64,000 nt of DNA from an uncultured Bacteroidota bacterium. GTDB lineage: Bacteria > Bacteroidota > Bacteroidia > Chitinophagales > Chitinophagaceae. This document shows, one piece after another, positions 1 to 9,384 of this stretch. Position 1 is the first letter of the stretch, and each line of letters starts with the position of its first letter. Location of the stretch: positions 28,751 through 92,750 of the forward strand of contig CAIVEH010000216.1 of NCBI GenBank assembly GCA_903904855.1, read 5' to 3'. A program made the position numbers and the translations under genes. The notes beneath the pieces were generated by a model. The model made no database searches. It was not told the DNA's origin and saw only the letters and a program-made list of their open reading frames with translations.

Positions 1-2697
1 GGGAAGATTGACAGATGGCAGGTCAAATTTCGCAATAGTGAAAGCCCCATCTTTAATCAAGGTATAGTTCATTATAGAAGATGCAGCTTCAATATTCAAA
101 GTATGGCTATCAAGATTACCGGATAGGGTATCCATTATGTAAATATTATGGGCAGTGTCGTTTCCTGTGTTTTCAAACCGGATAGTATATTGCAACCGGG
201 TGCATGGCAGAACTGCCCCACCTGGAGAAACCGAAATGTCATTAGGGTCCAGCGAAGCCCTTACTGTATCGTTTTTAGTAATTACGTTGTTGGAAGTGTC
301 CGTATCACCTCCCATAACTCCGGTTATTCTGTATGTTGAATTTATTGTATCAGTCAATAAAAGGAAAGGTAGGCCATAGGGTAACTCAAGCATGTAAGTT
401 ATTACTGGCAATGTTGCGGGTGTAACGCCAGTAAAATTCCAGGTAGCAATATTACCTGATATTGAAGTTGGATCAATTGATGCATGAGAAAAATAATACC
501 TGGGGCTAAACTGAAGAGTAACTGTAATGTCATCGGGCAGGCAGGCTGAATTGTTGACAATTATAGTTCCTAACTGCCGATGCCTTCCGGTTGTTGTTGA
601 AACATCCATCGAAAGGTCAAAAGCTGTTCCACTGCAATTGAGGCCAAAGTATTTTAATTTGGAATTATTGAGCGAGGGTAGAATTGTATCATAAATAATT
701 CCTGATGCCGGGCAGGTAATATGCAGACTGGCGGGTGTTTCAATTACCTTGAATCCATAGATTGTTCCAGGTCCGCCATAGGCTTTATAATAAAATCCGC
801 ATGTACTGCTTATGGTATCTACAGGTATACCATTGGAATCTATCTCAGTTTTCACCGGCAACCTCAGAAATTGTTCTCCACTGTCAAAGGTGCAGTTATT
901 GTTGGTATCAAAATAGAATTTCACAGGCAGGTTGCGGCAATAGTTGAATTCGTAGGAATATAGAGTTGAATCTTTCGCCACTGTTTCTTCATATAATACC
1001 TGCTTAATGGTATAGGTTCCCGGTTGATGATAGTTATGTATAAAGTCAGCTGAATTACTTCCTGCAGATATCGGCATATTGGCATCTGTTCCATCTCCGA
1101 ACCAGGTGGTTACATTTGCAGCAGAAGTCCATCCGCAGGTTTGTATTTTAAAGTTAGGTATGCTGCAGAAGATGTCAGAAATAAACTGTACGCTATGTGC
1201 CGCAATTCTGTTATACACACCGATTATATGACTTGTTGAATAGGAAGATAAACCAGTTGAGATACAGATTACCTCACACCGGTAATATTGCCTTTCAACC
1301 GGATTGAACTGATAGAAATCATCGGTTGCGCCGGGTATTGATGTATATGAAATGTTGTCCGTTGATTTCTGCCATTGATATCGTATGCCACATCCGCTGC
1401 TGGCACCAGTAAGGTTTAATACAACATTAGAATTAGCACATACCTGAAAATCAGCAGCGCCAATTGAACCACCAACAGGTGTTCCATAACAGGAGCCATT
1501 ATAAACTATAATAGATTTTGATGAACTGCAACCTGATGTTGATGTGAAAGTAATATCAGTCATTCCGGATGTTAATCCTGTAATGCTGCCTGTAATGGAA
1601 TTAATTGAAGCACATGCCGGACTTCCGATACTCCATGATCCCGGGCCTGCACTCTCCGATTCGTAAACTGTTGATCCGATGCAGATGAAGGAAGGTCCCG
1701 TGATAGGAGCGATTGCTGGAATAACAGTAACTGGTTCGGTTCTTGAGCATCCGACACCAAGTGAGCAGCTAATAAACGTATTTCCTGTTGCCACCGGAGT
1801 AAGCAAGCCTGTGAATGTATCAATTAAAGCAACCGATGGATTACTACTTGTCCATATGCCACCAGGATATCCACTCGATAATGAAATGGGTGATCCTACA
1901 CAAACAGATGGTGGTATTGGGAATAGAGGTGTGGTGAAATTTACAGTAACGGTAACGGTTGTAAAACATAATGTTGAAAAATTGGTATAGGTAATCGTAG
2001 TTACGCCTGAAGAAAGACCCGTAACCACTCCAGTTGCAGCGCCAACAGTTGCAATTGCAGGCGTAGAACTGCTCCACGTGCCAAAATATCCACTTCCGTC
2101 GGTTAAAGTGATTGTAGTGCCTGCACAAAGCGAAGTAGGCCCAAGGATTGGTCCTGGAACAGGATTAACATTTATTGTTGCAGATCCGGTCATAGTTCTA
2201 TGGCATCCTGTTGTCGCATACGTAGCTAAAACCGTATATGCACCACCTCCGGTTTGTAGGCCGAAATCAAGAGGGCTGCCTGTACCAGAAATTGTTCTAA
2301 CGGTAGAACCATAATACAATAGTGTGTATAATATTCCACCTAATGAGCTCGAAAGCCCAATATGCATTCCGGGTGAACTCGAGCAAATGCTCCCTCCGCC
2401 TGTTATGTTGTATGCCGGTGGAATTGTATTTACTGTGACATTTGTTGTAGCATATTCAACACCTGTGGAATAGGTAATTGTAGCTATACCAATGGCTACT
2501 CCTGTAACCACACCCGTTACAGGATTTACAGTAGCAATAGATAGGTTGTTGCTCGCCCACGAGCCTCCAGCGGTGGTATCGGTTAATGCAATAGTGCTGC
2601 CGGCACAAACACTCACAGGGCCTGATATTAGTCCTACAGTGGCATAAGCTGCACATGAGAATAATAGCGCAAATAATGAAAGGATAGGTGCTCTCAT
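1..2697 (-). CDS. Large secreted Ig-like/PKD repeat protein, C-terminus beyond the left edge
   Basis: This reading frame is missing from the ORF track because it runs off the window, but it is open for all 899 codons from the ATG at 2697 to base 1. It begins with a signal peptide (MRAPILSLFALLFSCAAYA). I see about four bacterial Ig-like (Big_2-type) domains between residues 24 and 390, each with a core like ATVNPVTGVVTGVAIGIATI. A fifth Ig-like segment (about 415-490) and a PKD-like domain (about 500-570) follow. Near residue 812 comes a DUF7619-like block (SLDPNDISVSPGG, then YTIRFENTGNDTAHNIYI), which recurs in the protein at 52935. Proteins of this layout are exported by the type IX system and act as surface or extracellular structural or adhesive proteins. 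The sorting tail expected for that route would lie left of the window. The secreted repeat nature is secure; the exact role is not known. Confidence 0.85.
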   Translation of the reverse strand, partial: MRAPILSLFALLFSCAAYATVGLISGPVSVCAGSTIALTDTTAGGSWASNNLSIATVNPVTGVVTGVAIGIATITYSTGVEYATTNVTVNTIPPAYNITGGGSICSSSPGMHIGLSSSLGGILYTLLYYGSTVRTISGTGSPLDFGLQTGGGAYTVLATYATTGCHRTMTGSATINVNPVPGPILGPTSLCAGTTITLTDGSGYFGTWSSSTPAIATVGAATGVVTGLSSGVTTITYTNFSTLCFTTVTVTVNFTTPLFPIPPSVCVGSPISLSSGYPGGIWTSSNPSVALIDTFTGLLTPVATGNTFISCSLGVGCSRTEPVTVIPAIAPITGPSFICIGSTVYESESAGPGSWSIGSPACASINSITGSITGLTSGMTDITFTSTSGCSSSKSIIVYNGSCYGTPVGGSIGAADFQVCANSNVVLNLTGASSGCGIRYQWQKSTDNISYTSIPGATDDFYQFNPVERQYYRCEVICISTGLSSYSTSHIIGVYNRIAAHSVQFISDIFCSIPNFKIQTCGWTSAANVTTWFGDGTDANMPISAGSNSADFIHNYHQPGTYTIKQVLYEETVAKDSTLYSYEFNYCRNLPVKFYFDTNNNCTFDSGEQFLRLPVKTEIDSNGIPVDTISSTCGFYYKAYGGPGTIYGFKVIETPASLHITCPASGIIYDTILPSLNNSKLKYFGLNCSGTAFDLSMDVSTTTGRHRQLGTIIVNNSACLPDDITVTLQFSPRYYFSHASIDPTSISGNIATWNFTGVTPATLPVITYMLELPYGLPFLLLTDTINSTYRITGVMGGDTDTSNNVITKNDTVRASLDPNDISVSPGGAVLPCTRLQYTIRFENTGNDTAHNIYIMDTLSGNLDSHTLNIEAASSIMNYTLIKDGAFTIAKFDLPSVNLP

Positions 2698-2903
2698 GAA
2701 AAGTAGTTTTTGGGTGAAAACAGGAAAAAATCTATTTATTCAAAGCATATTTAGCTTAATTATTCAAATTGAATTATAAAAGTAATAATTTTTGATTAAT
2801 AATTCCTAGAAGTATACATTTGAAATTCTTTATTTTTAATAGATTTTCTTTAGCAATAAAGATGTCCTATACTATCAATGTCGTGCTCACCTTTCCAACA
2901 TTT

Positions 2904-3923
2904 TTATTTTCTACCCTCTAAAAACTTCCTTGCCGCTTCTTCCCCATTGTTGAATAATAACAGCTTCTGTTCACTGGTAATGTGCCGTACCCTTGGGCTA
3001 AGATTACTGGTACTTATGTAAATGGTATGTTTACTTTCTTCGTCGTGGTTCACCCTTTTATTCAATCCTTCAATCGTCAGGTTATACAGTGCAGCAACAT
3101 AGCCTTTGAAGGAGTGTATATAGAATGGCGCTATGCCTTTATTGTTCTTTGAATATTCTATCTGCTCAGGCCGTTCCAGGCTGAGGCCAATTGTATACCG
3201 GTTAATTCTTCCGGTCTCATCATCATTAATGGAATTGAAAAGAGTAATCGGGTAATTGGCAAGCAAACCACCATCAGCATAAACATTGTAATCTACTCCA
3301 GCATCCGGGTGATCAACAATGTTGCCTGTACTGTCCAGGAATACTGCGCCATAATACAATGGAACAGATGCGCTGGCCCTTACTGCAACTTTTAATGGCA
3401 TATCGGGATGTGTCTCCCAGCTGAATATTTCAGGTCTTTGTCGGGTAAGATTTGTTGCAGTTATGTACAAATCTTTATAATTATGGTGTTGTAGAGCTAG
3501 TTTATGCAATTGCAGGAAAGTAGTGTTTTCATTACCTGTGCGGGCTGCTATCTGTTGGCCTATCCATGTTTCGAGTTTTATTCCTTTGTACCAGCCATAA
3601 TTTTTTCTGAGTCTTCTCTGACCACCTAAAAAGAATAGTTCGCCATCATTGAATTGCCGGATATTCAGCCCAGACATAATTTCCTGCATTTGCACTGCGT
3701 TATACCCTGTAGCAAACAATACTCCGGTTATAGCCCCAACCGAAGTGCCTGCTACTTTTTGGATCGATTGCGTTACCTTTTTTTCTTCCAAAACTTTAAT
3801 CGCACCCACAAATGCGATACCTCTTATGCCGCCTCCTTTCAGCACCATGTATTTATATTCCTGAGCATAAGTATGGCAGGACAAAAGCAATGAGATAAAC
3901 AGGCAAACGAAACGGCTAATCAT
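2904..3923 (-). CDS. Patatin-like phospholipase
   Basis: A 339-aa secreted member of the patatin family, lipid acyl hydrolases with a Ser-Asp catalytic dyad. The signal peptide is MISRFVCLFISLLLSCHTYA. The oxyanion-hole glycine stretch is GGGIRG (about 30-35), the nucleophile elbow is GTSVG with Ser61, and the second catalytic element is DGG with Asp217. All catalytic elements are present and the length is normal for a stand-alone patatin domain, so activity is expected. It acts in the periplasm or at the outer membrane, probably on phospholipids or esters; the substrate cannot be read from the sequence. It sits alone, with about 200 bp on each side. Confidence 0.92.
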   Translation of the reverse strand: MISRFVCLFISLLLSCHTYAQEYKYMVLKGGGIRGIAFVGAIKVLEEKKVTQSIQKVAGTSVGAITGVLFATGYNAVQMQEIMSGLNIRQFNDGELFFLGGQRRLRKNYGWYKGIKLETWIGQQIAARTGNENTTFLQLHKLALQHHNYKDLYITATNLTRQRPEIFSWETHPDMPLKVAVRASASVPLYYGAVFLDSTGNIVDHPDAGVDYNVYADGGLLANYPITLFNSINDDETGRINRYTIGLSLERPEQIEYSKNNKGIAPFYIHSFKGYVAALYNLTIEGLNKRVNHDEESKHTIYISTSNLSPRVRHITSEQKLLLFNNGEEAARKFLEGRK

Positions 3924-4000
3924 ATTATTTCATGAGTTTGGAATAAACAAGTTAGAAAAATTCTTTTAACTGTTGTAATAATAAGGATGGTTTTATAGAA

Positions 4001-4025
4001 GTGCCACACTTTTGAAGTGTGGCAC
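4001..4025. repeat. Perfect 11-bp inverted repeat
   Basis: GTGCCACACTT and AAGTGTGGCAC are separated by a 3-nt loop (TTG), between the divergent patatin and TonB genes. There is no T-run. It lies upstream of both genes, so it is not a terminator for either. It may be a REP-like palindrome or an operator. Confidence 0.6.
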
Positions 4026-4105
4026 ATCTTGACTTAGAGTAAAAAAAGACTAAAATACTTTATGGAATTTTCAAGCCATCGCTTCTTATTATTAAACCGA
4101 CTATT

Positions 4106-4903
4106 ATGGACACTACGAAATTATTGCAAGCCGACTACCTCGACATCATTTACGATCACCGCAACAAAGCATATGGCGGTTACGAACTACGGAAACATTA
4201 TAACCAGAGGGCCACAAAAGCAATGCTGTTCCTGTTTTCAAGTCTTGCTATACTGTTCTTTTTTACGCTGATAAATCATCAGCCAGTAACATTGATCCCT
4301 GTGCATAACGGGCCAGTTGTACTGACTGATATTCATCCGATGGAGATACCTAAAATACCACCAAAGGTTATCCCACCATCACCTCCTCCGGCAGCCGTTG
4401 CCAGTACTCATGTTTTTGTTGTTCCGAAGATAGTACATACAGATGAAGTAACTGAGACTCCTCCTGCAGAACCAAAGCCCAATGGGGAGTCTCAGCCGGG
4501 GCCAAGTAACAATACCGGAAACACAACCGGTATAGGTACTGCCAAACCGGGGATACCAGGTAACAACAATGTTATTCCAGTGGTTCTGCCGCCAGCTGCA
4601 CCGGTAAAGTGGGTACAGATAATGCCGCAGTTTGATGGTGATATGAGCGTATGGATCGGCAATCATCTAAAGTATCCTGAAGCTGCCAGGGATGCAGGTA
4701 TTGAAGGGCCGGTAGTCATCCAGTTTGTAGTAAATGAGGATGGCTCAGTAACCGATGCAAAAGTAGTAAGAGGCATAGGTGGTGGATGCGATGAAGAAGC
4801 GCTCAGGATGGTAAGCAGCATGCCAAAGTGGAAACCAGGCAAGCAAAACGGAATTGCAGTTAAAGTTTTCTATTCTATTCCTATAAGGTTCGTATTGAAT
4901 TAA
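4106..4903 (+). CDS. tonB: Energy transducer TonB
   Basis: A 265-aa TonB family protein. The cytoplasmic N-terminus (DTTKLLQADYLDIIYDHRNKA) is typical of Bacteroidota TonB. It is followed by one membrane helix (about 35-55, AMLFLFSSLAILFFFTL), a proline-rich periplasmic spacer (about 65-170, with PPKVIPPSPPPA) and the C-terminal TonB domain (about 175-265, YPEAARDAGIEGPVVIQFVV, ending in a beta strand VFYSIPIRFVLN). TonB couples the ExbBD proton motor of the inner membrane to outer-membrane receptors. No exbB/exbD lies next to it. The start at 4106 is chosen because it precedes the conserved cytoplasmic segment; the longer ORF from 4062 is in another frame. A terminator follows the stop. Confidence 0.93.
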   Translation: MDTTKLLQADYLDIIYDHRNKAYGGYELRKHYNQRATKAMLFLFSSLAILFFFTLINHQPVTLIPVHNGPVVLTDIHPMEIPKIPPKVIPPSPPPAAVASTHVFVVPKIVHTDEVTETPPAEPKPNGESQPGPSNNTGNTTGIGTAKPGIPGNNNVIPVVLPPAAPVKWVQIMPQFDGDMSVWIGNHLKYPEAARDAGIEGPVVIQFVVNEDGSVTDAKVVRGIGGGCDEEALRMVSSMPKWKPGKQNGIAVKVFYSIPIRFVLN

Positions 4904-4925
4904 GTAACTATTGGATTTTCAACAG

Positions 4926-4956
4926 CAGGGAGCCGGTGTTTTGGCTCCCTGTTTTG
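4926..4956 (+). terminator. Rho-independent terminator after tonB
   Basis: A 9-bp stem CAGGGAGCC/GGCTCCCTG with an 8-nt loop, followed by TTTT. Confidence 0.8.
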
Positions 4957-5079
4957 GTTAATATACGATTAATGATATTTTACATCGGATTATTGGCAAC
5001 GTATGGTTATGGTTTTAATTGGTCGTATTGCAATTTTGGAAATCCAACTAAAATCATAAAATCTTAGTTTCAAAACATT

Positions 5080-5087
5080 TACTTTTG
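5080..5087 (+). promoter_or_regulatory. -7 promoter element for the amino-acid dehydrogenase
   Basis: TACTTTTG fits the Bacteroidota -7 consensus TAnnTTTG and lies 19 nt before the start codon. No clear -33 TTG is seen at the usual spacing. Confidence 0.5.
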
Positions 5088-5106
5088 CGTCCTCAAAAAA
5101 TATTTA

Positions 5107-6180
5107 ATGCAACCATCAGTATTAGAACAAATGCAACCAATGGGCCACGAGCAGGTGGTTTTTTGCCAGGATCCCCATACCGGCCTGAATGCTATTATAG
5201 CTATTCATAATACTACGCTTGGCCCATCTTTAGGTGGAACACGGTTGTGGAATTACAACAGCCATGCCGAAGCGCTTACAGATGCGCTAAGACTGAGCCG
5301 TGGTATGACCTACAAATCGGCCATCAGCGGATTGAACCTTGGCGGTGGTAAAGCAGTGCTGATAGGCGATGCTTCGAAACTTAAATGTGAGTCTTACTGG
5401 CGCAGGTATGGCAAGTTTGTAAACAGCCTGAATGGTAAATACATAACTGCTGAAGATGTTAATACCTCATCGGCTGATATGGAGTTTATAGGTATGGAAA
5501 CCAAATTCGTTACCGGCAAACCTGAATATATGGGTGGCAGTGGCGATCCTTCTCCTCTTACTGCTTATGGTGTATACATGGGCATGAAGGCTGCAGCTAA
5601 AAAGGCATGGGGCAATGATGGCCTTACTGGTAAAAAAATACTTGTTCAGGGCGCAGGTAATGTTGGTCAGTACCTGATGGGATACCTTACAGGTGAAGAT
5701 GCCAAAGTATTGGTATGCGATATCAATGAGGCTAAACTGGCTCAGGCAAAACAGAAGTATCCCGCCATTGAGATTATCTCCAACGACAATATTTTTGACC
5801 GCGAATTTGATATTTATGCACCATGTGCTTTGGGCGCATCTGTTAATACCGACAGCATTAATAAGATGAAATGCCCTGTAATTGCCGGTGCTGCAAATAA
5901 CCAGCTGGCCGACGAAAATGTGCATGGTCCGATGCTGGTGGAAAAAGGTATAATTTATGTTCCCGACTTCCTGATCAATGCAGGTGGCATTATTAATATC
6001 AGCATTGAGATAGATGGTTACAACCATGATCGTGCACTGAATACTGTTGCTAAAATATACCAACGTACACTGGATATTTTTGATCTGGCAGAAAAGGAAA
6101 ATGTACATACCCAACTTGCTGCTATGCGCATGGCCGAAAAGCGCATTGCTGATATTTCTAAGCTGAGGGTTGGGATATAA
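5107..6180 (+). CDS. Leucine dehydrogenase (Glu/Leu/Phe/Val dehydrogenase family)
   Basis: A 357-aa enzyme that by family oxidatively deaminates branched-chain amino acids with NAD+, giving 2-oxo acids and ammonia. The substrate-binding lysine is in MTYKSA (Lys70) and the catalytic lysine is in LGGGKAV (Lys82), at the spacing known for leucine dehydrogenase. The Rossmann nucleotide-binding loop is GAGNVGQY, about residue 180. The length fits LeuDH (about 360) better than hexameric GluDH (about 420-450). It is monocistronic, with its own -7 element and a strong terminator directly followed by a group II intron. Preference among Leu, Val and Phe cannot be settled from the sequence. Confidence 0.9.
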   Translation: MQPSVLEQMQPMGHEQVVFCQDPHTGLNAIIAIHNTTLGPSLGGTRLWNYNSHAEALTDALRLSRGMTYKSAISGLNLGGGKAVLIGDASKLKCESYWRRYGKFVNSLNGKYITAEDVNTSSADMEFIGMETKFVTGKPEYMGGSGDPSPLTAYGVYMGMKAAAKKAWGNDGLTGKKILVQGAGNVGQYLMGYLTGEDAKVLVCDINEAKLAQAKQKYPAIEIISNDNIFDREFDIYAPCALGASVNTDSINKMKCPVIAGAANNQLADENVHGPMLVEKGIIYVPDFLINAGGIINISIEIDGYNHDRALNTVAKIYQRTLDIFDLAEKENVHTQLAAMRMAEKRIADISKLRVGI

Positions 6181-6200
6181 TAATAATATTGTAAAATTAA

Positions 6201-6235
6201 ATAACTAACCCTGCCAGCGGCAGGGTTAGTTATTT
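6201..6235 (+). terminator. Strong terminator hairpin that also marks the intron insertion point
   Basis: A perfect 15-bp stem, ATAACTAACCCTGCC paired with its complement, with a 3-nt loop (AGC), followed by TT. The T-run is cut short because the group II intron starts at 6236. Confidence 0.85.
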
Positions 6236-7200
6236 GTGTGTCAGGCATGGATATAAGCTATAGGGTGCAAGTCCCAAATACGCTTTACAGTAGGGAGTAT
6301 TAGCCAAGAGCAAGGGTGTCGCGGGCGACTGCGAATCTGAAAGAAGCAGGCGGCAAACGTTCGGGCCAACGAACAGAAACTGCATACAAGGCGGGGTTAT
6401 ATGGGTGATGTTGGAAAAGAAACAAAAGCCCTATACTGTACGAAATATAACTACGTAAATGCAGTGGCTAGATGAACGGAAAGCGTATATCCTTACCCTG
6501 AGAGATCTGCCGAGAACGTTGGCAGAGGTACGAGAGAGTGCCGAAGCGGCAAACTGGTGGCAGAGTTAAAGATGCCATCGGGTACCGGCAGAAGTCAGCC
6601 GAGGTCATAATAGGGGGGCAACGAACCTCACCGGATGCGTCCGCAAATGCGGCAGTTTTACAAACCCGAAGGACTGAATGTTAGAATAACCCTCTACGGA
6701 GGGGGGCGAAGGTATTAGAAGTTTATCACAAGGAGAACAACAGCCGAACCACGTAAGAGAACTGTCTGCATGAGGGTAGGTTGGAAACCGAAAATAAAAT
6801 GCAGAAGGAGCTGTGCCGGAGACGCAAGGACAAATAAGACCGCCAGGCAGAGAAAAAAAAGTAGGATGCTGGAAGAGATTCTGAACAGATGGAACATTGA
6901 GAAAGCCCTTGTGCAGGTAATCGGCAACAAGGGAGCAGGAGGTGTTGATGGTATGCAGACCGATGAACTTCGTGACTACCTGAACGCCAACAGGCAAAGT
7001 TTACGTACAAGAATTTTGGAAGGGAACTACGACCCTAGCCCTGTAAGAAAGGTAGAAATACCGAAGCCACAGGGAGGAGTAAGAATGTTGGGAATACCGA
7101 CAGTAGTAGACAGGCTGATACAGCAAGCCATAAATCAATGGTTATCGCCAAGATGTGAAGCACAGTTCTCAGATCAAAGCTATGGATTCCGTCCTAGTCA
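6236..7200 (+). mobile_element. Group II intron, probably class C, 3' end deleted
   Basis: The 5' end starts with GTGTGTCAGGCATGG and continues with a GGGTGCAAGTCCC block, both typical of the first domain of bacterial group II introns. About 530 nt of structured RNA (domains I-IV region) precedes an intron-type reverse transcriptase ORF. Class C introns are known to insert just behind intrinsic terminators, and this one begins 2 nt after the stem at 6201-6233. The element stops inside the reverse transcriptase near 7197-7200, so catalytic RNA domains V and VI and the 3' splice site are absent. It cannot splice or move by itself. Confidence 0.85.
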
Positions 7201-7210
7201 AACTACTTAA
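6770..7210 (+). pseudogene. Truncated group II intron reverse transcriptase/maturase
   Basis: Only about the first 140 residues remain of a protein that is normally about 420-600 aa. The recognisable part runs from MLEEILNRWNIEKALVQV (a likely native start at 6866) through NKGAGGVDGM, PVRKVEIPKPQGGVRMLGIP and FSDQSYGFRP, which are the N-terminal RT blocks of group II intron maturases of the class C kind. Homology ends after SYGFRP and three unrelated codons lead to a stop. The catalytic YADD block, the X/maturase domain and any endonuclease domain are missing, so the product cannot be an active reverse transcriptase. The breakpoint is immediately followed by the palindrome at 7217. Confidence 0.9.
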
Positions 7211-7216
7211 ATTGCC

Positions 7217-7255
7217 AAAATCGCCTTGTAAATCAATGATTTATAAGGCGATTTT
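7217..7255. repeat. 39-nt near-perfect palindrome at the intron breakpoint
   Basis: AAAATCGCCTTGTAAATC and GATTTATAAGGCGATTTT pair around a 3-nt centre (AAT) with one G-T wobble, followed by GTTTTT. The core CCTTGTAAATCAATGATTTAT recurs at 23070, just behind the tRNA gene. It could work as a terminator or be a vestigial recombination site. Confidence 0.65.
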
Positions 7256-7320
7256 GTTTTTGGGGTACACTAATCGGTATAATTGTAAGTTTTATTGAAC
7301 TGTTTCTTAAAGGATCTCAT

Positions 7321-7854
7321 CTACCGATGTAAATTATAAGCCACCCCAATCTCATTGCTTTTTGGCGCTATTAAGCCATATCTGCCAGGGCGGTGGTCAT
7401 GTATTGAGCCGCCAATAAGCAGGGGTAAACCCAAAACGAGTACCATAAAGCCGGAAAACATAAGCCCTAATGACCATAAATCCTGATCTGTAAAGATAAT
7501 ATCACTTGTACTCTTAGGAGCTGTTACTCCAACCACTATACCACTTAACATTAACCCTCCCCCGGAACAGATAAATACCAGGCCCAATTTATGCACAAAA
7601 CACCATTTTCTACTTTTTGAGTACGACTCCGCATAGTTTACAGATCTGTTTTTGAACTCCGTATTGCTGAAAGCCTGCGGTTGTGCTATTTCCGTTTCAG
7701 TATTAAACCTGTCGGCGAGAGATAGCCGGGTATCCGTTTTTCCGAGGAGTGAATAAGACGCTGCCTCCTTATGTTTTGAAGGGAAAGCGCCAAACGCCTG
7801 TGGAGCAATAATAAATAGTGTTAATGATAGCAATAAAAAAATCGTGTTTTTCAT
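7321..7854 (-). CDS. Hypothetical secreted/membrane protein
   Basis: I do not recognise this protein. From the preferred start (MKNTIFLLLSLTLFIIAPQAFGAF, a clean signal peptide) it has 177 aa. The track start 33 nt upstream would put charged residues in front of the signal. Two hydrophobic helices follow (LGLVFICSGGGLMLSGIVVGV and LGLMFSGFMVLVLGLPLLIGG), so the mature part is probably an integral membrane protein with a short exported N-terminal domain. It is a single gene on the minus strand with no clear functional partner. Confidence 0.65.
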   Translation of the reverse strand: MKNTIFLLLSLTLFIIAPQAFGAFPSKHKEAASYSLLGKTDTRLSLADRFNTETEIAQPQAFSNTEFKNRSVNYAESYSKSRKWCFVHKLGLVFICSGGGLMLSGIVVGVTAPKSTSDIIFTDQDLWSLGLMFSGFMVLVLGLPLLIGGSIHDHRPGRYGLIAPKSNEIGVAYNLHR

Positions 7855-8005
7855 AATCGTGTTTTTTGATGATAAATCAGGATACAAACGTACAGGCAGG
7901 GAATTAGAAATTGTTTGATAAAAATCAAATTCTTTGCTTTTTCGGATATATAATCAGAAAGAGCACGAGATTGAACCAACATCTATAAAAAGGGCTTAGG
8001 GTAAC

Positions 8006-9217
8006 TTATTTTTTATCCATCCTGCCTGCTATGAAATCATCCAACTGCTTCCCTCTGAGGTTTTTCGCAATGATGTTGCCTGTTGGGTCAAGAATATATA
8101 TTACCGGGAGGTCGGTCACTTTGTACGCCAGCGCTGCCGGGGATTGTATTCCCTTAAGGTCGCATACTTCACCGGGCCAGTTCAGTTCGTCTTTACGGAG
8201 TGCTCCCAGCCATTTTTCCCGGTCGGTATCGAGGGAAATACTCAGGATGTAAAAGTTGCGGGAGCCATATTTATTATAAAGCGGTTTAATCACCTGCTGG
8301 TTTTCCATGCGGCAGGGGTGGCACCAGGAGCCCCAGAAGTCAATAATGACATATTTACCCCTGAGGTCGGTGGTGCGTATCATTTTGCCCGATGAATCGG
8401 GCAGGGCCACATCAGGGGCATTTGAGCCGATGGGCAGTGTATAGAACCTATCGTAGATATCCTCCATCAACTGCCCTGCATATTTAGATTTTGGTATTTC
8501 GCGCTGGTATCGGCTGTTCATCTTCAGGCAGGAAACTGAATCGTCGGAGGAATTGGTAAGGAAGGTAAACAGGGAAACATAAGGATTGCGGATGGTATCC
8601 ATTACCGGCAGCATTTCATCAGCATGTTTTTTTATATGCCCGTGTATTTTTGCGCCAATATTTTTGAAGGAATCAGGTGGTGTTCCAGGTGTTTCTTCGA
8701 GTATCTTACGTCGGGCAATCAGTGCCGCAATGGCTTCATCTTCAGGCCAGCCCATCTCCACTACTTTGCGCAGGGCCAGGTTAGCCTGGTCCATTTTTAT
8801 AGGTTTGAAGGCATAATTGAAATGTGCCAGTTCGGTGGTAAATGATAACTGTGAGCCGGGAGATAGCAGCAGGAATGCATAGTTATCATCAATGCCTGTA
8901 AAGTTCACCATAGAGCCGCCTATGTAATCTTTGTACACCACCTCCAAACGGTAGAAGGTATTGGACTCTATACCCTTTATGGATCGGAATTCAAAGGTAC
9001 CGTCCTTTCTTATCAGTGCACTATCAACAACAAGGCTTGGGCTGCATCTGAAAAAATCGTTGATGGACAGCATCCGGCTAATGTAGACCTTGTGCTCCCA
9101 TTCGGTATCGGAAGCTTTGGGAATGATTCTGCCTTTGATAGAGCAAGGCGTGGCAGCAAACGCTACAATGTTTTGCGCCAGCAAGGTGCAGCATATAATA
9201 AAACGGAGGAGGCCCAT
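8006..9217 (-). CDS. TlpA-family thiol-disulfide oxidoreductase with N-terminal DUF4369-like region
   Basis: A 403-aa exported protein from the start MGLLRFIICCTLLAQNIVAFAA. I prefer it to the track start because the upstream 37 residues are not signal-like. Residues about 22-130 resemble the DUF4369 beta domain (FEFRSIKGIESNTFYRLEVV). A helical middle and a C-terminal thioredoxin fold follow, with the active site WGSWCHPCRM and a cis-Pro loop in VTDLPVIYILDPTGNI. Such proteins reduce or isomerise periplasmic disulfides in Bacteroidota; many have narrow, unknown clients. Both active-site cysteines are present. It is monocistronic on the minus strand. Confidence 0.88.
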   Translation of the reverse strand: MGLLRFIICCTLLAQNIVAFAATPCSIKGRIIPKASDTEWEHKVYISRMLSINDFFRCSPSLVVDSALIRKDGTFEFRSIKGIESNTFYRLEVVYKDYIGGSMVNFTGIDDNYAFLLLSPGSQLSFTTELAHFNYAFKPIKMDQANLALRKVVEMGWPEDEAIAALIARRKILEETPGTPPDSFKNIGAKIHGHIKKHADEMLPVMDTIRNPYVSLFTFLTNSSDDSVSCLKMNSRYQREIPKSKYAGQLMEDIYDRFYTLPIGSNAPDVALPDSSGKMIRTTDLRGKYVIIDFWGSWCHPCRMENQQVIKPLYNKYGSRNFYILSISLDTDREKWLGALRKDELNWPGEVCDLKGIQSPAALAYKVTDLPVIYILDPTGNIIAKNLRGKQLDDFIAGRMDKK

Positions 9218-9384
9218 ATGCAGCAAGATAGTAAAAGTATATTCCACCCGGGAAAAACTAATACAATAATTCTTACCACAAAGGACAATGGTTATCACAA
9301 AGGGCACAAAATCAGAAAAACATAACAATCAGGGACACAAAGTTCATTTTACGCAAAGTCGGCTTTTATCCCTTATTTTGTTCA

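Noticed and set aside
5467-6114. 215-aa minus-strand ORF over the amino-acid dehydrogenase
   Set aside because: It lies wholly inside a gene with clear catalytic motifs; composition is typical of antisense.
9275-9360. Repeated CACAAAG/ACGCAAAG words upstream of the PspC/TlpA genes
   Set aside because: These short words are loosely spaced and common in Bacteroidota intergenic DNA; they do not form a defined repeat.
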